Source: an uncultured Burkholderiales bacterium (GTDB lineage Bacteria > Pseudomonadota > Gammaproteobacteria > Burkholderiales > Burkholderiaceae_C). From it: a stretch of 44,557 nt of DNA. Below are positions 23,601 through 32,161 of the stretch, piece by piece. Under the pieces are notes generated by a model. That model was given only the letters and a program-made list of their open reading frames with translations, had not been told where the DNA came from and searched no databases. Numbering within the stretch: the stretch's first letter is position 1; every line of letters begins with the position of its first letter. The position numbers and the translations under genes are program-made. The stretch is from positions 1 through 44,557 of the forward strand of contig CALMQI010000080.1 of assembly GCA_937871935.1 (NCBI GenBank), given 5' to 3'.

Positions 23601-24346
23601 GAACCTGCGGGCGGCGCGGGCCGCAGCTGCGTATCGAGTTGACCGCGGTCGTCGAACACCACGCAGTTGCCCCGCCAGTGCGGAGCGGCACCACGCGTGT
23701 CCTCGAAGTAGCGCAGGATGCCGCCATCCAGCTGCCACGCGTGCAGCCCGGCCTCGCGCAGCACCCGTGCGGCCTTCTCGCAGCGGATGCCGCCGGTGCA
23801 ATAGCTCACCACGGTCTTGTCGCGAAGGGCGCCGGCGTGAACCGACACGGCCTGCGGAAACTCGCTGAAGCGGCCGAGCCGCCAGTCGACGGCGCCTTCG
23901 AAGGCGCCCGCAGCCACCTCGAACGCATTGCGGGTGTCGAGCAGCGCAAGCTCGCGGCCGTCGTCACCGCACCCCTGGCGCAGCCAGCGCACGAGCGTGG
24001 GGCCAGCCACCGCCGGCGCGCGTTCGGCGTCCGGTGCAATGGCAGGCCGGTTCATGCGGATGATCTCGGCCTTGACCTTCACGCGCAGATGCCTGAACGG
24101 CAGGTGCGCACTCACGCTGCGCTTGATGTCGATGCCGGCAAAGCGGGCGTCCTCGGCGAGCCGTTGCAGCCAGGCGTCGGCCGCCGCCGGCGCGCCCGCG
24201 ACGTTGAAGTTGATGCCCTCGGTGGCAAGAAGGATCGTGCCCTTGATGCCGAGTGCCGAGGCCGCGTCGAACAGGCGCTCGCGCACAACCGCCGGCTCGA
24301 CGAGTCGCACGAATCGATAGCCGGCCAGATGGAGCACCTGCGACAT
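23597..24346 (-). CDS. trhO: tRNA uridine(34) hydroxylase TrhO (YceA rhodanese family)
   Basis: TrhO adds oxygen to C5 of U34 in certain tRNAs, an early step to 5-methoxyuridine-type wobble bases. The 249-residue protein has an N-terminal acylphosphatase-like domain (GIKGTILLATEGINFNVAG) and a rhodanese domain with the catalytic cysteine at 183 in YCTGGIRCEKA. It is shorter at the C terminus than the E. coli protein, as in other betaproteobacteria. It is the end of a 1203-residue track ORF whose rest is antisense to dnaE. The start ATG 24346 is 48 bp from the divergent dnaE start; no Shine-Dalgarno is visible. Confidence 0.92.
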   Translation of the reverse strand: MSQVLHLAGYRFVRLVEPAVVRERLFDAASALGIKGTILLATEGINFNVAGAPAAADAWLQRLAEDARFAGIDIKRSVSAHLPFRHLRVKVKAEIIRMNRPAIAPDAERAPAVAGPTLVRWLRQGCGDDGRELALLDTRNAFEVAAGAFEGAVDWRLGRFSEFPQAVSVHAGALRDKTVVSYCTGGIRCEKAARVLREAGLHAWQLDGGILRYFEDTRGAAPHWRGNCVVFDDRGQLDTQLRPAPPAGS

Positions 24347-24352
24347 GCTGCA

Positions 24353-24358
24353 ATTGTA
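24353..24358 (-). promoter_or_regulatory. -10-like hexamer TACAAT for trhO
   Basis: TACAAT on the minus strand ends 6 bases before the ATG; predicted initiation falls on the A of the start codon. Confidence 0.45.
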
Positions 24359-24381
24359 GAAGCGCGGCGTCGGCCCCTCTC

Positions 24382-24387
24382 TACAAT
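24382..24387 (+). promoter_or_regulatory. -10-like hexamer TACAAT for dnaE
   Basis: TACAAT ends 7 bases before ATG 24395; predicted initiation is one base before the start codon. It overlaps the alternative ATG at 24386, which argues for 24395 as the real start. Confidence 0.45.
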
Positions 24388-24394
24388 GATCCGC

Positions 24395-27300
24395 ATGAGC
24401 TTCGTCCACCTGCGTGCGCACACCGAGTACTCGGTCGTCGACGGCACGTTGCGCATCGACGATGCGGTGCAGGCGGCGCGTGTCGACCAGCAGCCTGCGC
24501 TCGCCATCACCGACCTCGGCAACCTGTTCGGTGCAGTCAAGTTCTACAAGGCTTGCCGCGCCGCAGGCGTGAAGCCGATCATCGGCGTCGATCTGTGGAT
24601 GGAGCCGCCGGCCGGCTCTGCCGACAAGCAGGCGACGCGGTTGCTGGTGCTGGCCTGCGACGGCATCGGCTACCACAACCTGTGCGAGCTGCTGTCGCGC
24701 GCCTGGACGGCCAACGTGCAGCGCGCGCAGGCCTGGGTCAAGTGGGACTGGCTGGCCGAGCACGCGGGCGGACTGATCGCGCTGTCGGGCGCCGACACGG
24801 GTGCGGTCGGCACGGCGCTGCTCGCAGGGGATCGGCCGCGCGCAGCGGCTCTCGCGCAGCGGCTGGCGGAGATCTTCCCCGGTCGCTTCTACATCGAACT
24901 GCAGCGCGCCGGCGCGCCGACGCACGAGGTGCACGTGCGGCTGGCGGTGGCGCTGGCCGCCGAACTGAAGCTGCCGGTGGTGGCCACGCATCCGGTGCAG
25001 TTCCAAGCGCCGGATGACTTCGATGCGCACGAGGCGCGTGTGTGCGTCGCCGACGGCGAGACGCTGGCCAACCCGCGACGCGTCAAGCGTTTCACGCGCG
25101 AGCAGTATTTCAAGACGCAGCAGCAGATGAGCGCGCTGTTCGCCGATGTGCCCAGCGCGCTGGCGAACAGCGTGCGCATCGCGCAGCGCTGCAACCTGCA
25201 GCTCAACCTCGGCGTGCCGCGCCTGCCCGACTTTCCCACGCCGGACGGCAGCCCGCTCGACGAGTACTTCCGCGCGTCCAGCTTCGCCGGTCTCGAGCAG
25301 CGTCTGGCCGCGTTGTATCCCGACGCAGCCAGACGCGACGTCAATCGGCCGCGCTACGAGGAGCGGCTGGTCTACGAGATCGAGACGATCCGCAAGATGG
25401 GCTTCGCCGGCTACTTTCTCATCGTGGCCGACTTCATCAACTGGGCGCGGCGCCACGGTTGTCCGGTGGGCCCGGGTCGTGGCTCGGGTGCGGGTTCGCT
25501 GGTCGCGTACTCGCTCGGCATCACCGATCTCGATCCGCTGCACTACCAGCTGCTGTTCGAGCGTTTCCTCAATCCCGAGCGCGTGTCGATGCCCGACTTC
25601 GACATCGACTTCTGCCAGGCCAATCGCGAGCGCGTGATCGACTACGTGAAGGACCGCTACGGCCGCGATGCGGTGAGCCAGATCGCCACCTTCGGCACCA
25701 TGGCGGCCAAGGCGGCGCTGCGCGACGTCGGCCGCGTGCTCGGCATGGGCTACGGACACGTCGATTCGATCGCCAAGCTGATTCCGGCACCGCCGGGCAA
25801 GACGGTGACGCTGGCAAAGGTGCCCGAGTCGCCCGACCCCGGCATCATCTACGCCCGCAAGGAAGCGCCCGAAATCGAGCAGCGCGAGGCCGCGGAGGAA
25901 GAGGTGGCAGAGTTGCTCGCGCTGGCCACGCGCGTCGAAGGCCTGGTGCGCAACATCGGCATGCACGCGGGCGGCGTGCTGATCGCCCCGGGCAAGATCA
26001 CCGATTTCTGTCCCCTTTACCAGCAGCCGGGCAGCGTGTCGGCGATCAGCCAGTTCGACAAGGACGACGTCGAGGCGATCGGCCTCGTCAAGTTCGACTT
26101 TCTCGGCCTGGCCACGCTGACGATCCTGGAGCTTGCCAAGGAGATGATCGTCGCGCGCCATCCGCAGCACGGCGACTTCAGCTTCGAACGGCTGGCGCTC
26201 GACGACGCGGCGGTCTACCGGCTCTTCAGCGCCGGACAGACCGAAGCGGTGTTCCAGTTCGAATCGCGCGGCATGCAGGGCATGCTGCGCGACGCGCGGC
26301 CGAGCCGGCTGGAGGACCTGATCGCACTGAACGCGATGTTCCGCCCCGGGCCGATGGAGAACATCCCGAGCTTCTGCGCGCGCAAGCACGGCCGCGAGCC
26401 GGTGAGCTACCCGCATCCGCTGCTCGAGAAGGTGCTCGGCGAGACCTACGGCATCATGGTCTACCAGGAGCAGGTGATGCAGGTCGCCCAGCTGCTGGCC
26501 GGTTACTCGCTGGGCGCCGCCGACGTGCTGCGCCGGGCCATGGGCAAGAAGAAGCCCGAGGAGATGGCCAAGCAGCGCGAGATCTTTCGCAACGGAGCGC
26601 TGCAGCACAACGGCATCGACGCCGCCAAGGCCGACGAGATCTTCGACCTGATGGAAAAGTTCGCCGGCTATGGCTTCAACAAGAGCCATGCCGCGGCCTA
26701 TGCCCTGCTGGCCTACCACACCGGCTGGCTGAAGGTGCACTTCACGGCGGAGTTCTACGCCGCCAACATGAGCGTCGAAATCGACAACACCGACAAGCTG
26801 AAGGTGTTGATCCACGACGCCAAGCAGTTCGGCGTGGCGTTCGAGCCGCCCGACATCAACCGGGGTGTCTACCGCTTCGAGCCGGTCGGTCCGAAACTGG
26901 TGCGCTACGGACTCGGCGCGGTGAAGGGCACGGGTGCCGGCGCGATCGAGGCCATCGTCGCGGCACGCAGCGCCGAAGCCGAAGGCGGCGGCGGGCCGTT
27001 TCGCAGCATCTTTGACTTCTGCGCCCGTGTCGACCGCACCCGCGTCAACAAGCGGGCGGTCGAGGCGCTGGTCAAGGCCGGCGCCTTCGACGCGTTGCAT
27101 GCCGAGCGCGCGGCGGTGCTGGCGAGTCTGTCGCTGGCCTTCGAATGGGCCGACACGCAGGAGACGCACCAGTCGCAGACCGGGCTGTTCGACTTCGGCG
27201 ATTCGCATGCCGCGTCCACCCAGGAGCCGGCGCTCGCGAGCGTGGAGCCGTTCGGCGTGCGCGAGCGCTTGTCGCTGGAGAAGACGGCGCTAGGCTTCTA

Positions 27301-27907
27301 TCTCTCCGGCCACTTGTTCGAGCAGAGCGCCGCCGAGGTGCGACGCTTCGCCAAGCGTCGCATCGCCGACCTGGTCGATTCGCGCGAGCCCGTGCTGCTG
27401 GCTGGCGTGGTGATGGAGCTGCGCATGGTGAACAGCCAGCGTGGCCGCGTCGCCATCTTCAAGCTCGACGACATGAGCGAGAGCATCGAATCGGTCGTCA
27501 GCGAGGAGTTGCTGGAGACGGTACGCGACCTGTTGCGCGAGGACGAGTTGCTGGTGGTGCAGGGCCGCGTGCAACCCGATCGTTTCACCGGCGGGCTGCG
27601 CCTGAACGTGCAGCAGCTGTGGGACCTGCCGGCCGCGCGCGCCCGTTTCGGCCGCTATCTCGCAGTCTGCGTCAATGGTGGCCTGCCGCCGGTGGGCGAC
27701 GTGCTGCGCCAGTGGCCGGTGCGGCGCATGACGACCAACCAGGGCACGACCACGCTCGGCCTGTCGGTGCGGTTGGCGATCGAGCGCGCCGAAGCGGTGG
27801 CCGAACTCGACCTCGGCGAGGAGGGCCGCTTCTGGCCCAGCGACGAGGCGCTGTCGCGCTGGAAGTCGATCGCCCATGGCGGGCAGGCTGCCATCGTGTA
27901 CGAGTAG
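24395..27907 (+). CDS. dnaE: DNA polymerase III subunit alpha
   Basis: The replicative polymerase, 1170 residues, of normal DnaE1 length. It opens with the PHP domain (FVHLRAHTEYSVVDGTLRID). The polymerase active site is MPDFDIDF at 399-406, with the catalytic aspartates falling at 401 and 403 as in E. coli. Then come GPGRGSGAGSLVAYSLGITD, the helix-hairpin-helix region (about 850-890), the clamp-binding QTGLF at 928-932 and a C-terminal OB fold. ATG 24395 matches the standard start; ATG 24386 is possible. The gene is divergent from trhO and nothing follows it within 124 bp. Confidence 0.97.
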   Translation: MSFVHLRAHTEYSVVDGTLRIDDAVQAARVDQQPALAITDLGNLFGAVKFYKACRAAGVKPIIGVDLWMEPPAGSADKQATRLLVLACDGIGYHNLCELLSRAWTANVQRAQAWVKWDWLAEHAGGLIALSGADTGAVGTALLAGDRPRAAALAQRLAEIFPGRFYIELQRAGAPTHEVHVRLAVALAAELKLPVVATHPVQFQAPDDFDAHEARVCVADGETLANPRRVKRFTREQYFKTQQQMSALFADVPSALANSVRIAQRCNLQLNLGVPRLPDFPTPDGSPLDEYFRASSFAGLEQRLAALYPDAARRDVNRPRYEERLVYEIETIRKMGFAGYFLIVADFINWARRHGCPVGPGRGSGAGSLVAYSLGITDLDPLHYQLLFERFLNPERVSMPDFDIDFCQANRERVIDYVKDRYGRDAVSQIATFGTMAAKAALRDVGRVLGMGYGHVDSIAKLIPAPPGKTVTLAKVPESPDPGIIYARKEAPEIEQREAAEEEVAELLALATRVEGLVRNIGMHAGGVLIAPGKITDFCPLYQQPGSVSAISQFDKDDVEAIGLVKFDFLGLATLTILELAKEMIVARHPQHGDFSFERLALDDAAVYRLFSAGQTEAVFQFESRGMQGMLRDARPSRLEDLIALNAMFRPGPMENIPSFCARKHGREPVSYPHPLLEKVLGETYGIMVYQEQVMQVAQLLAGYSLGAADVLRRAMGKKKPEEMAKQREIFRNGALQHNGIDAAKADEIFDLMEKFAGYGFNKSHAAAYALLAYHTGWLKVHFTAEFYAANMSVEIDNTDKLKVLIHDAKQFGVAFEPPDINRGVYRFEPVGPKLVRYGLGAVKGTGAGAIEAIVAARSAEAEGGGGPFRSIFDFCARVDRTRVNKRAVEALVKAGAFDALHAERAAVLASLSLAFEWADTQETHQSQTGLFDFGDSHAASTQEPALASVEPFGVRERLSLEKTALGFYLSGHLFEQSAAEVRRFAKRRIADLVDSREPVLLAGVVMELRMVNSQRGRVAIFKLDDMSESIESVVSEELLETVRDLLREDELLVVQGRVQPDRFTGGLRLNVQQLWDLPAARARFGRYLAVCVNGGLPPVGDVLRQWPVRRMTTNQGTTTLGLSVRLAIERAEAVAELDLGEEGRFWPSDEALSRWKSIAHGGQAAIVYE

Positions 27908-27922
27908 GCGAGACGTCGCGCC

Positions 27923-27939
27923 GCACTGCATCGCAGTGC
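27923..27939 (+). other. Hairpin downstream of dnaE
   Basis: GCACTGC-ATC-GCAGTGC is a perfect 7-bp inverted repeat 15 bp after the dnaE stop. It lacks a T-run, so it may be a weak terminator, a 3' stabilising stem or a protein site. Confidence 0.35.
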
Positions 27940-28031
27940 AACGGAAGGTAAACACGGCCGTTCTCCGCCATCGACTGCGCGCGGCGACGCGTTAGGCTTG
28001 ATCGTCTTCCCCACGCAGTCGAGGCAAGTCC

Positions 28032-28451
28032 ATGTTCAAGTCCATCTTCGTGTTGTCCGCCGGCCTGATGCTGGCCGCGTCGGTGTCGGCCACCGACGTC
28101 GGCGTCTCGGTGCAGATCAGTCAGCCCGGCGTCTATGGTCGCGTCGACATCGGCCGGTTCCCGCAGCCGGCGGTGGTCGTGACGCAGCCGGTGGTGGTCG
28201 CCGCGCCGCCGCCGCGGATGGTGGTCGCGCAGCCGGTGCAGCCGGTCTACATGTGGGTGCCCCAGGCCCACCGCAAGGACTGGCGGCGGCACTGTCGCGG
28301 CTACGGTGCGTGCGGTGTGCCGGTGTACTTCGTGCGGCACGACTGGTATGACCATCACGTGCGCCGCGGCGATGACCGTCGTGGCGGTCGTGACCGCGAC
28401 GACGATAGAGGTCGCGGGCATGGCAGAGGCCATGGCAAGGGCCGTGGCTAG
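28032..28451 (+). CDS. Small exported protein, function unknown
   Basis: A 139-residue protein with a clear Sec signal peptide (MFKSIFVLSAGLMLAASVSA, cleavage after SVSA). The mature part begins with a beta-rich segment, then a Val/Pro-rich linker. A compact motif near residues 84-105 has W, His-Cys, Ala-Cys-Gly and PVYFVRHDWY, suggesting a disulfide between two cysteines. The last 30 residues are a low-complexity tail of Arg, Gly, Asp and His. I recall similar HC...ACG.PVYFV proteins in other betaproteobacteria, but know no function. A weak ribosome-binding site (GAGGCAAG) precedes ATG 28032. Confidence 0.75.
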   Translation: MFKSIFVLSAGLMLAASVSATDVGVSVQISQPGVYGRVDIGRFPQPAVVVTQPVVVAAPPPRMVVAQPVQPVYMWVPQAHRKDWRRHCRGYGACGVPVYFVRHDWYDHHVRRGDDRRGGRDRDDDRGRGHGRGHGKGRG

Positions 28452-28511
28452 CGCGAGGATTGACGGGCAGTAGACCCCTCAATTCGGCGCGACGGCGTCG
28501 AGCGCGCGCAC

Positions 28512-28517
28512 TACAGT
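28512..28517 (+). promoter_or_regulatory. -10-like hexamer TACAGT for the patatin gene
   Basis: TACAGT ends 7 bases before the ATG; predicted initiation is one base before the start codon and no Shine-Dalgarno is present. Confidence 0.4.
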
Positions 28518-28524
28518 CGCCGCC

Positions 28525-29781
28525 ATGTACGCCACCCCGCTTGCGGGCCTGATCCTCACCGGCGGCGGCGCGCGCGCGGCCTACCAGGTGGGTGTGTTGC
28601 GCGCGTTGGCGCGCATCCGTCGTGACAGTGGCGCCGACACCACCCGCAATCCGTACGGCATCATCGTCGGCACCTCGGCCGGCGCGATCAATGCCGCGGC
28701 GCTGGCCTGCGGTGCCGACGATTGTGATGCCGCGATCGAGCGCATCGCCGAGGTGTGGCGCGGCTTCGAGGCCGAGCAGGTGTATCGCGCCGACTCGCTG
28801 GGTGTGATCCGCAGCGGCGCGCAGTGGCTGACCATGTTGTCGATCGGCTGGCTGATTGCGCGCTGGCGGCGGGCGCGGCCGCGCTCGCTGCTCGACAACA
28901 GTCCGCTGGCCGATCTGCTCATGCGCATGGTGCCGTTCGAGCGGCTGCCGCGCATGCTGCGCGAGCGCCACCTGCACGGGCTGGCCATCAGTGCTTCGAG
29001 CTACAGCTCGGGCCTGCACGTGACCTTCTACGACGCGGCGGCGCGCATCGAACCGTGGACGCGTTCACAGCGCATCGCGGTGCAGGGTCCGCTGAGCATC
29101 GATCATCTGCTGGCTTCGTCGGCGATCCCGTTCGTCTTTCCGGCCGCCTCGCTGCCGCTGGATGGCACGCCTGAATGGTTCGGCGACGGCTCGATGCGGC
29201 AGACGGCGCCCATCTCGCCGGCGGTGCACCTGGGTGCGCAGAAGATCCTGGTCATCGGCGCCGGCCGCATGCACGAGCCGCCCGGCCGGCGTGTGCAGGC
29301 CAACGGCAGCTACCCGAGCCTGGCGCAGATCGCCGGCCATGCGCTGTCCAACATCTTCCTCGACGCGCTCGCGGTCGACGTCGAGCGCATGCGTCGCATC
29401 AACAACACGCTGGCTCTGCTGCCCGAGTCGGTCCGCGCGCAGACGCCGCTGCGTCCGATCGACGTGCTGGTGATCGCGCCGTCGCAACGCCTGGACGATC
29501 TGGCGGCCGAACATCAGGGCGCGCTGCCGGTGCCGGTGCGCACGCTGCTGCGCGGCATGGGCGTCACCGGCTCCGGCAAGGACGCGCGTGGCGCGGCGTT
29601 GGCGAGTTACCTGCTGTTCGAGGCACCGTACACGAGGGCGCTGATGGCGCTGGGTGAAGCGGATGCGCTGGCGCGGCGCGAGGAGGTGACCGCGTTCTTC
29701 GGCTGGCAGACCGCGCCGCGGCCGCAGCCGTCGGCGGCCGACTACGTCGATAACACGCGCCTCGCGCGCAGCAACGCGTAG
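28525..29781 (+). CDS. Patatin-like phospholipase
   Basis: A 418-residue acyl hydrolase with the Ser-Asp dyad of the patatin family. The oxyanion loop is TGGGARAAYQVG near residue 13, the nucleophile Ser51 lies in GTSAGAIN, and the aspartate is in WFGDGSMRQTAP (DGS instead of the usual DGG or DGA). No signal peptide is visible, though residues around 105-113 are hydrophobic. It probably hydrolyses phospholipids or lysophospholipids at the membrane, perhaps in lipid turnover. It stands between the small exported protein and the glycan cluster and appears to be a single transcription unit. Confidence 0.92.
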   Translation: MYATPLAGLILTGGGARAAYQVGVLRALARIRRDSGADTTRNPYGIIVGTSAGAINAAALACGADDCDAAIERIAEVWRGFEAEQVYRADSLGVIRSGAQWLTMLSIGWLIARWRRARPRSLLDNSPLADLLMRMVPFERLPRMLRERHLHGLAISASSYSSGLHVTFYDAAARIEPWTRSQRIAVQGPLSIDHLLASSAIPFVFPAASLPLDGTPEWFGDGSMRQTAPISPAVHLGAQKILVIGAGRMHEPPGRRVQANGSYPSLAQIAGHALSNIFLDALAVDVERMRRINNTLALLPESVRAQTPLRPIDVLVIAPSQRLDDLAAEHQGALPVPVRTLLRGMGVTGSGKDARGAALASYLLFEAPYTRALMALGEADALARREEVTAFFGWQTAPRPQPSAADYVDNTRLARSNA

Positions 29782-30006
29782 CTGCCGATCTGCCGAGCCG
29801 CGCCGCAGCGCGTCGGCCTGTCGGCGATGCAAGGGCCATGAATCCCGGCCGCGCGGTCGCTCTTGGAGCGAACAGCGGCAACACTATCATGTGATGCGTT
29901 TCGAGGCTTCGCATGAAGGGCGGCGCGTCCGCGACGTTGCGCGCGGGCCGCCACATCTCTCAAGTTCGAAAGCGCGTCGACCCGACCAGAGACAATCGCG
30001 GCCAAC

Positions 30007-31314
30007 TTGAAAGAACCGTCGCAATCCGAGGAGGAGGCTGCCGGCCCGTCCACACCTCCACGCCGCCGTGTGGCCGTGGTGGTGCAGCGTTTCGGGGCGG
30101 GCGCCGTCGGCGGCGCCGAGTGGCATTGCGCCGAGTTCGTGCGTTGCCTGGCCCCGCACCACGACGTGACGGTGCTGACCAGCTGCGCCCGGGACGCTAC
30201 CACCTGGGCAATGGATCTGGAGCCCGGCGTGCATCGCGAGGAAGGCGTGAGCGTCGAGCGTTTTGCGCACCCGCGTCGCAACTTCGATCACCGAGCCCGT
30301 GTGCCCTTGCGCCACAGGCTGCGAATGTGGACGCGCAGGCTCTGGGATGCTCTTCGGATTCCCCGTGTCCGGGTTTGCTCGTGCGACAGGCCCGGTGACG
30401 GCGAGGACTTTCTCGAGCAACAGGGGCCATGGTGCAAGGACCTGCTCCATGAGTTGAGCGACGGCTCGAGAGACGGCCTCCCGAGGTTCGACGTGGTCGT
30501 CTTCTTCACGGCCTTGTACCACCCGACGGCCGTCGGCTTGCTGCGGTGGGGCCGACGCTCGGTGCTGGTGCCAACGCTGCACGACGAAAAGCCGATGTAC
30601 CTGCCATGGTTCCATCAGGTCTTTGCAGCCGCCGGGTTGACACTCTTCAATACCAGGGCCGAGGCTGAACTGGCGCGCCGGCTATACGGCGCCAACGTCG
30701 GCAGGAGTCGCGTCGTCGGCGCGCCGGTGGCGGTGAGTGAACCCGGGCCGGCCGCCATCCTCGCCGCCCGGGCGCGCTACGCGCTGCCCGAGCGCTACCT
30801 GGTCTACGTGGGCCGCATCGAAAAGGGCAAGGGCTGCGCGCAGCTGCTGGCCGCCTGGGAGGGCGTGGCCGATGCGCAGCCTGGCACGGCGCTGGTCTTC
30901 ATCGGCAAGGGGACGATGCCGATTGCCGAGTCGGTCCACACCCGATGCACCGGCTTCGTCGCCGACGCCGAGCGCGACGCGCTCGTCGCGGGGGCGGCGG
31001 CGCTGGTGATGCCGTCGCGACTGGAGAGTCTGTCGCTCGTGCTGCTCGAAGCGATGGCGCTTGCCGTGCCGGTGATCGCCAACGCTCGCTCGGACGTGCT
31101 CGCGGCTCACGTTCAGGACAGTCAAGGTGGGCTGGTCTATCGCGGCCGCCATCAACTGCGGGCCGCGTTGCTTCACATGTTGCGGCTCCCCGACGCCCAG
31201 CGGCGCGACCTCGGGCAGAGTGGGCGGCGCTACGTTCACGAACACTACCCGCCCGCCGTCGTACACCGCGCGTGGCTCGAAGCGGTAGAGGATGCGGCAG
31301 GCTTATCCGCATAG
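30007..31314 (+). CDS. Glycosyltransferase family 4
   Basis: A 435-residue GT-B transferase that moves a sugar from a nucleotide donor to a growing glycan. The N-terminal acceptor domain (RRRVAVVVQRFGAGAVGGAE) includes a long, poorly conserved insertion about residues 85-150. The donor domain has RYLVYVGRIEKGKGCAQLL and the EX7E-type motif PSRLESLSLVLLEAMA. Start is probably TTG 30007, though GTG 30070 is possible. Codon use around 30300-30450 seems less GC-biased than in neighbours, hinting at transfer. It is the first gene of the accessory glycan region; the methyltransferase follows 10 bp later. Donor and acceptor are unknown. Confidence 0.88.
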   Translation: MKEPSQSEEEAAGPSTPPRRRVAVVVQRFGAGAVGGAEWHCAEFVRCLAPHHDVTVLTSCARDATTWAMDLEPGVHREEGVSVERFAHPRRNFDHRARVPLRHRLRMWTRRLWDALRIPRVRVCSCDRPGDGEDFLEQQGPWCKDLLHELSDGSRDGLPRFDVVVFFTALYHPTAVGLLRWGRRSVLVPTLHDEKPMYLPWFHQVFAAAGLTLFNTRAEAELARRLYGANVGRSRVVGAPVAVSEPGPAAILAARARYALPERYLVYVGRIEKGKGCAQLLAAWEGVADAQPGTALVFIGKGTMPIAESVHTRCTGFVADAERDALVAGAAALVMPSRLESLSLVLLEAMALAVPVIANARSDVLAAHVQDSQGGLVYRGRHQLRAALLHMLRLPDAQRRDLGQSGRRYVHEHYPPAVVHRAWLEAVEDAAGLSA

Positions 31315-31324
31315 GATCGATACG

Positions 31325-32161
31325 ATGCCACTCACGCCCGACTCCAACCCATGCCCCGTTTGCGCTGCTGCACGCGACTACATGTTCACGCAGCGCGTGC
31401 TGGGGCGGCACGACGTCGCCTACTTCCAGTGCCAAGGCTGCGGGCTCCTGCAGACCGAGACGCCGCACTGGCTCGAAGAGGCCTACTCGCAAGCCATCGC
31501 CGACACCGACACCGGCCTCTTGCAGCGCAACCTCGAACATGCGAGTTTCCTGAACCTGCTCCTTCAGGTGGCCTTCGACCCGAAGGGCCGCTTCGTCGAT
31601 GTGGCCGGTGGCTATGGCGTGCTAACCCGGCTGCTGCGTGACCGCGGCTTCGACGCCTGGTGGGCCGACAAGTACTGCAACAACCTCTTCGCCATCGGCC
31701 ACGAGGCCAGCGAGGGTCTGCAGGCCCAGGCCCTGTTCGCCTTCGAGGTGCTGGAGCATGTCACCGACCCGCTGGCCTTCCTGCGCACGGAGTTCGCGCG
31801 CTACGGCTGCGGCTCGATGGTCCTGTCCACGCTCACATTCAGCGGCAGCGCGCCTGCGCAGGGTTGGTGGTACTACTCGCTCGAGTCAGGCCAGCACGTG
31901 TCGTTCTACCAGCCCCGCACGCTGCAAAGGCTGGCGTCGCAACTCGGGTGCGAGTACACACGCGTGCACGACGGGTTGCATCTGCTGATGGCGCGGCCGC
32001 TCGCACCGTGGCTCAGGCGTGTCTTGCGCAGCCGCCGCTTGCGGTCGATGTTCGAGCGGTGGTTCTGGTCGCGGCGCGTGTTGCCCAGCCTTACTTGGTG
32101 CGATCACGAGCAGGCTCGGCAGCGTCTGCGAGGCGCTGAGCCCGCAACTGCACCACCATAG
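31325..32161 (+). CDS. Class I SAM-dependent methyltransferase with N-terminal zinc ribbon
   Basis: A 278-residue protein. Residues 8-45 carry two CxxC pairs (CPVC and CQGC), as in zinc-ribbon methyltransferases of sugar clusters. The SAM-binding motif I reads FVDVAGGYGVLTRLL near 87, followed by WWADKYCNNLFA and FAFEVLEHVTDP (motif IV-like). It probably methylates a sugar or a glycan end group. ATG 31325 is chosen since the track's start at 31292 would overlap the upstream gene. Its last 71 bp overlap the convergent dehydratase gene, an unusually long tail-to-tail overlap. Confidence 0.85.
   Translation: MPLTPDSNPCPVCAAARDYMFTQRVLGRHDVAYFQCQGCGLLQTETPHWLEEAYSQAIADTDTGLLQRNLEHASFLNLLLQVAFDPKGRFVDVAGGYGVLTRLLRDRGFDAWWADKYCNNLFAIGHEASEGLQAQALFAFEVLEHVTDPLAFLRTEFARYGCGSMVLSTLTFSGSAPAQGWWYYSLESGQHVSFYQPRTLQRLASQLGCEYTRVHDGLHLLMARPLAPWLRRVLRSRRLRSMFERWFWSRRVLPSLTWCDHEQARQRLRGAEPATAPP

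Noticed and set aside
24386-24388. Upstream ATG as dnaE start
   Set aside because: It overlaps the -10-like TACAAT and adds only MIR before the conserved start; possible but less likely than 24395.
23597-27208. Minus-strand ORF of 1203 codons antisense to dnaE
   Set aside because: Only the last 249 codons (trhO) match a family. The rest mirrors dnaE codons, is rich in His, Arg and Gln, and dnaE is complete and certain on the plus strand.
29782-30006. Possible small RNA or gene in the 225-bp gap before the GT4 gene
   Set aside because: A TATCAT and an 18-codon ORF can be drawn, but no hairpin with T-run, no conserved motif and no ribosome-binding site were seen.
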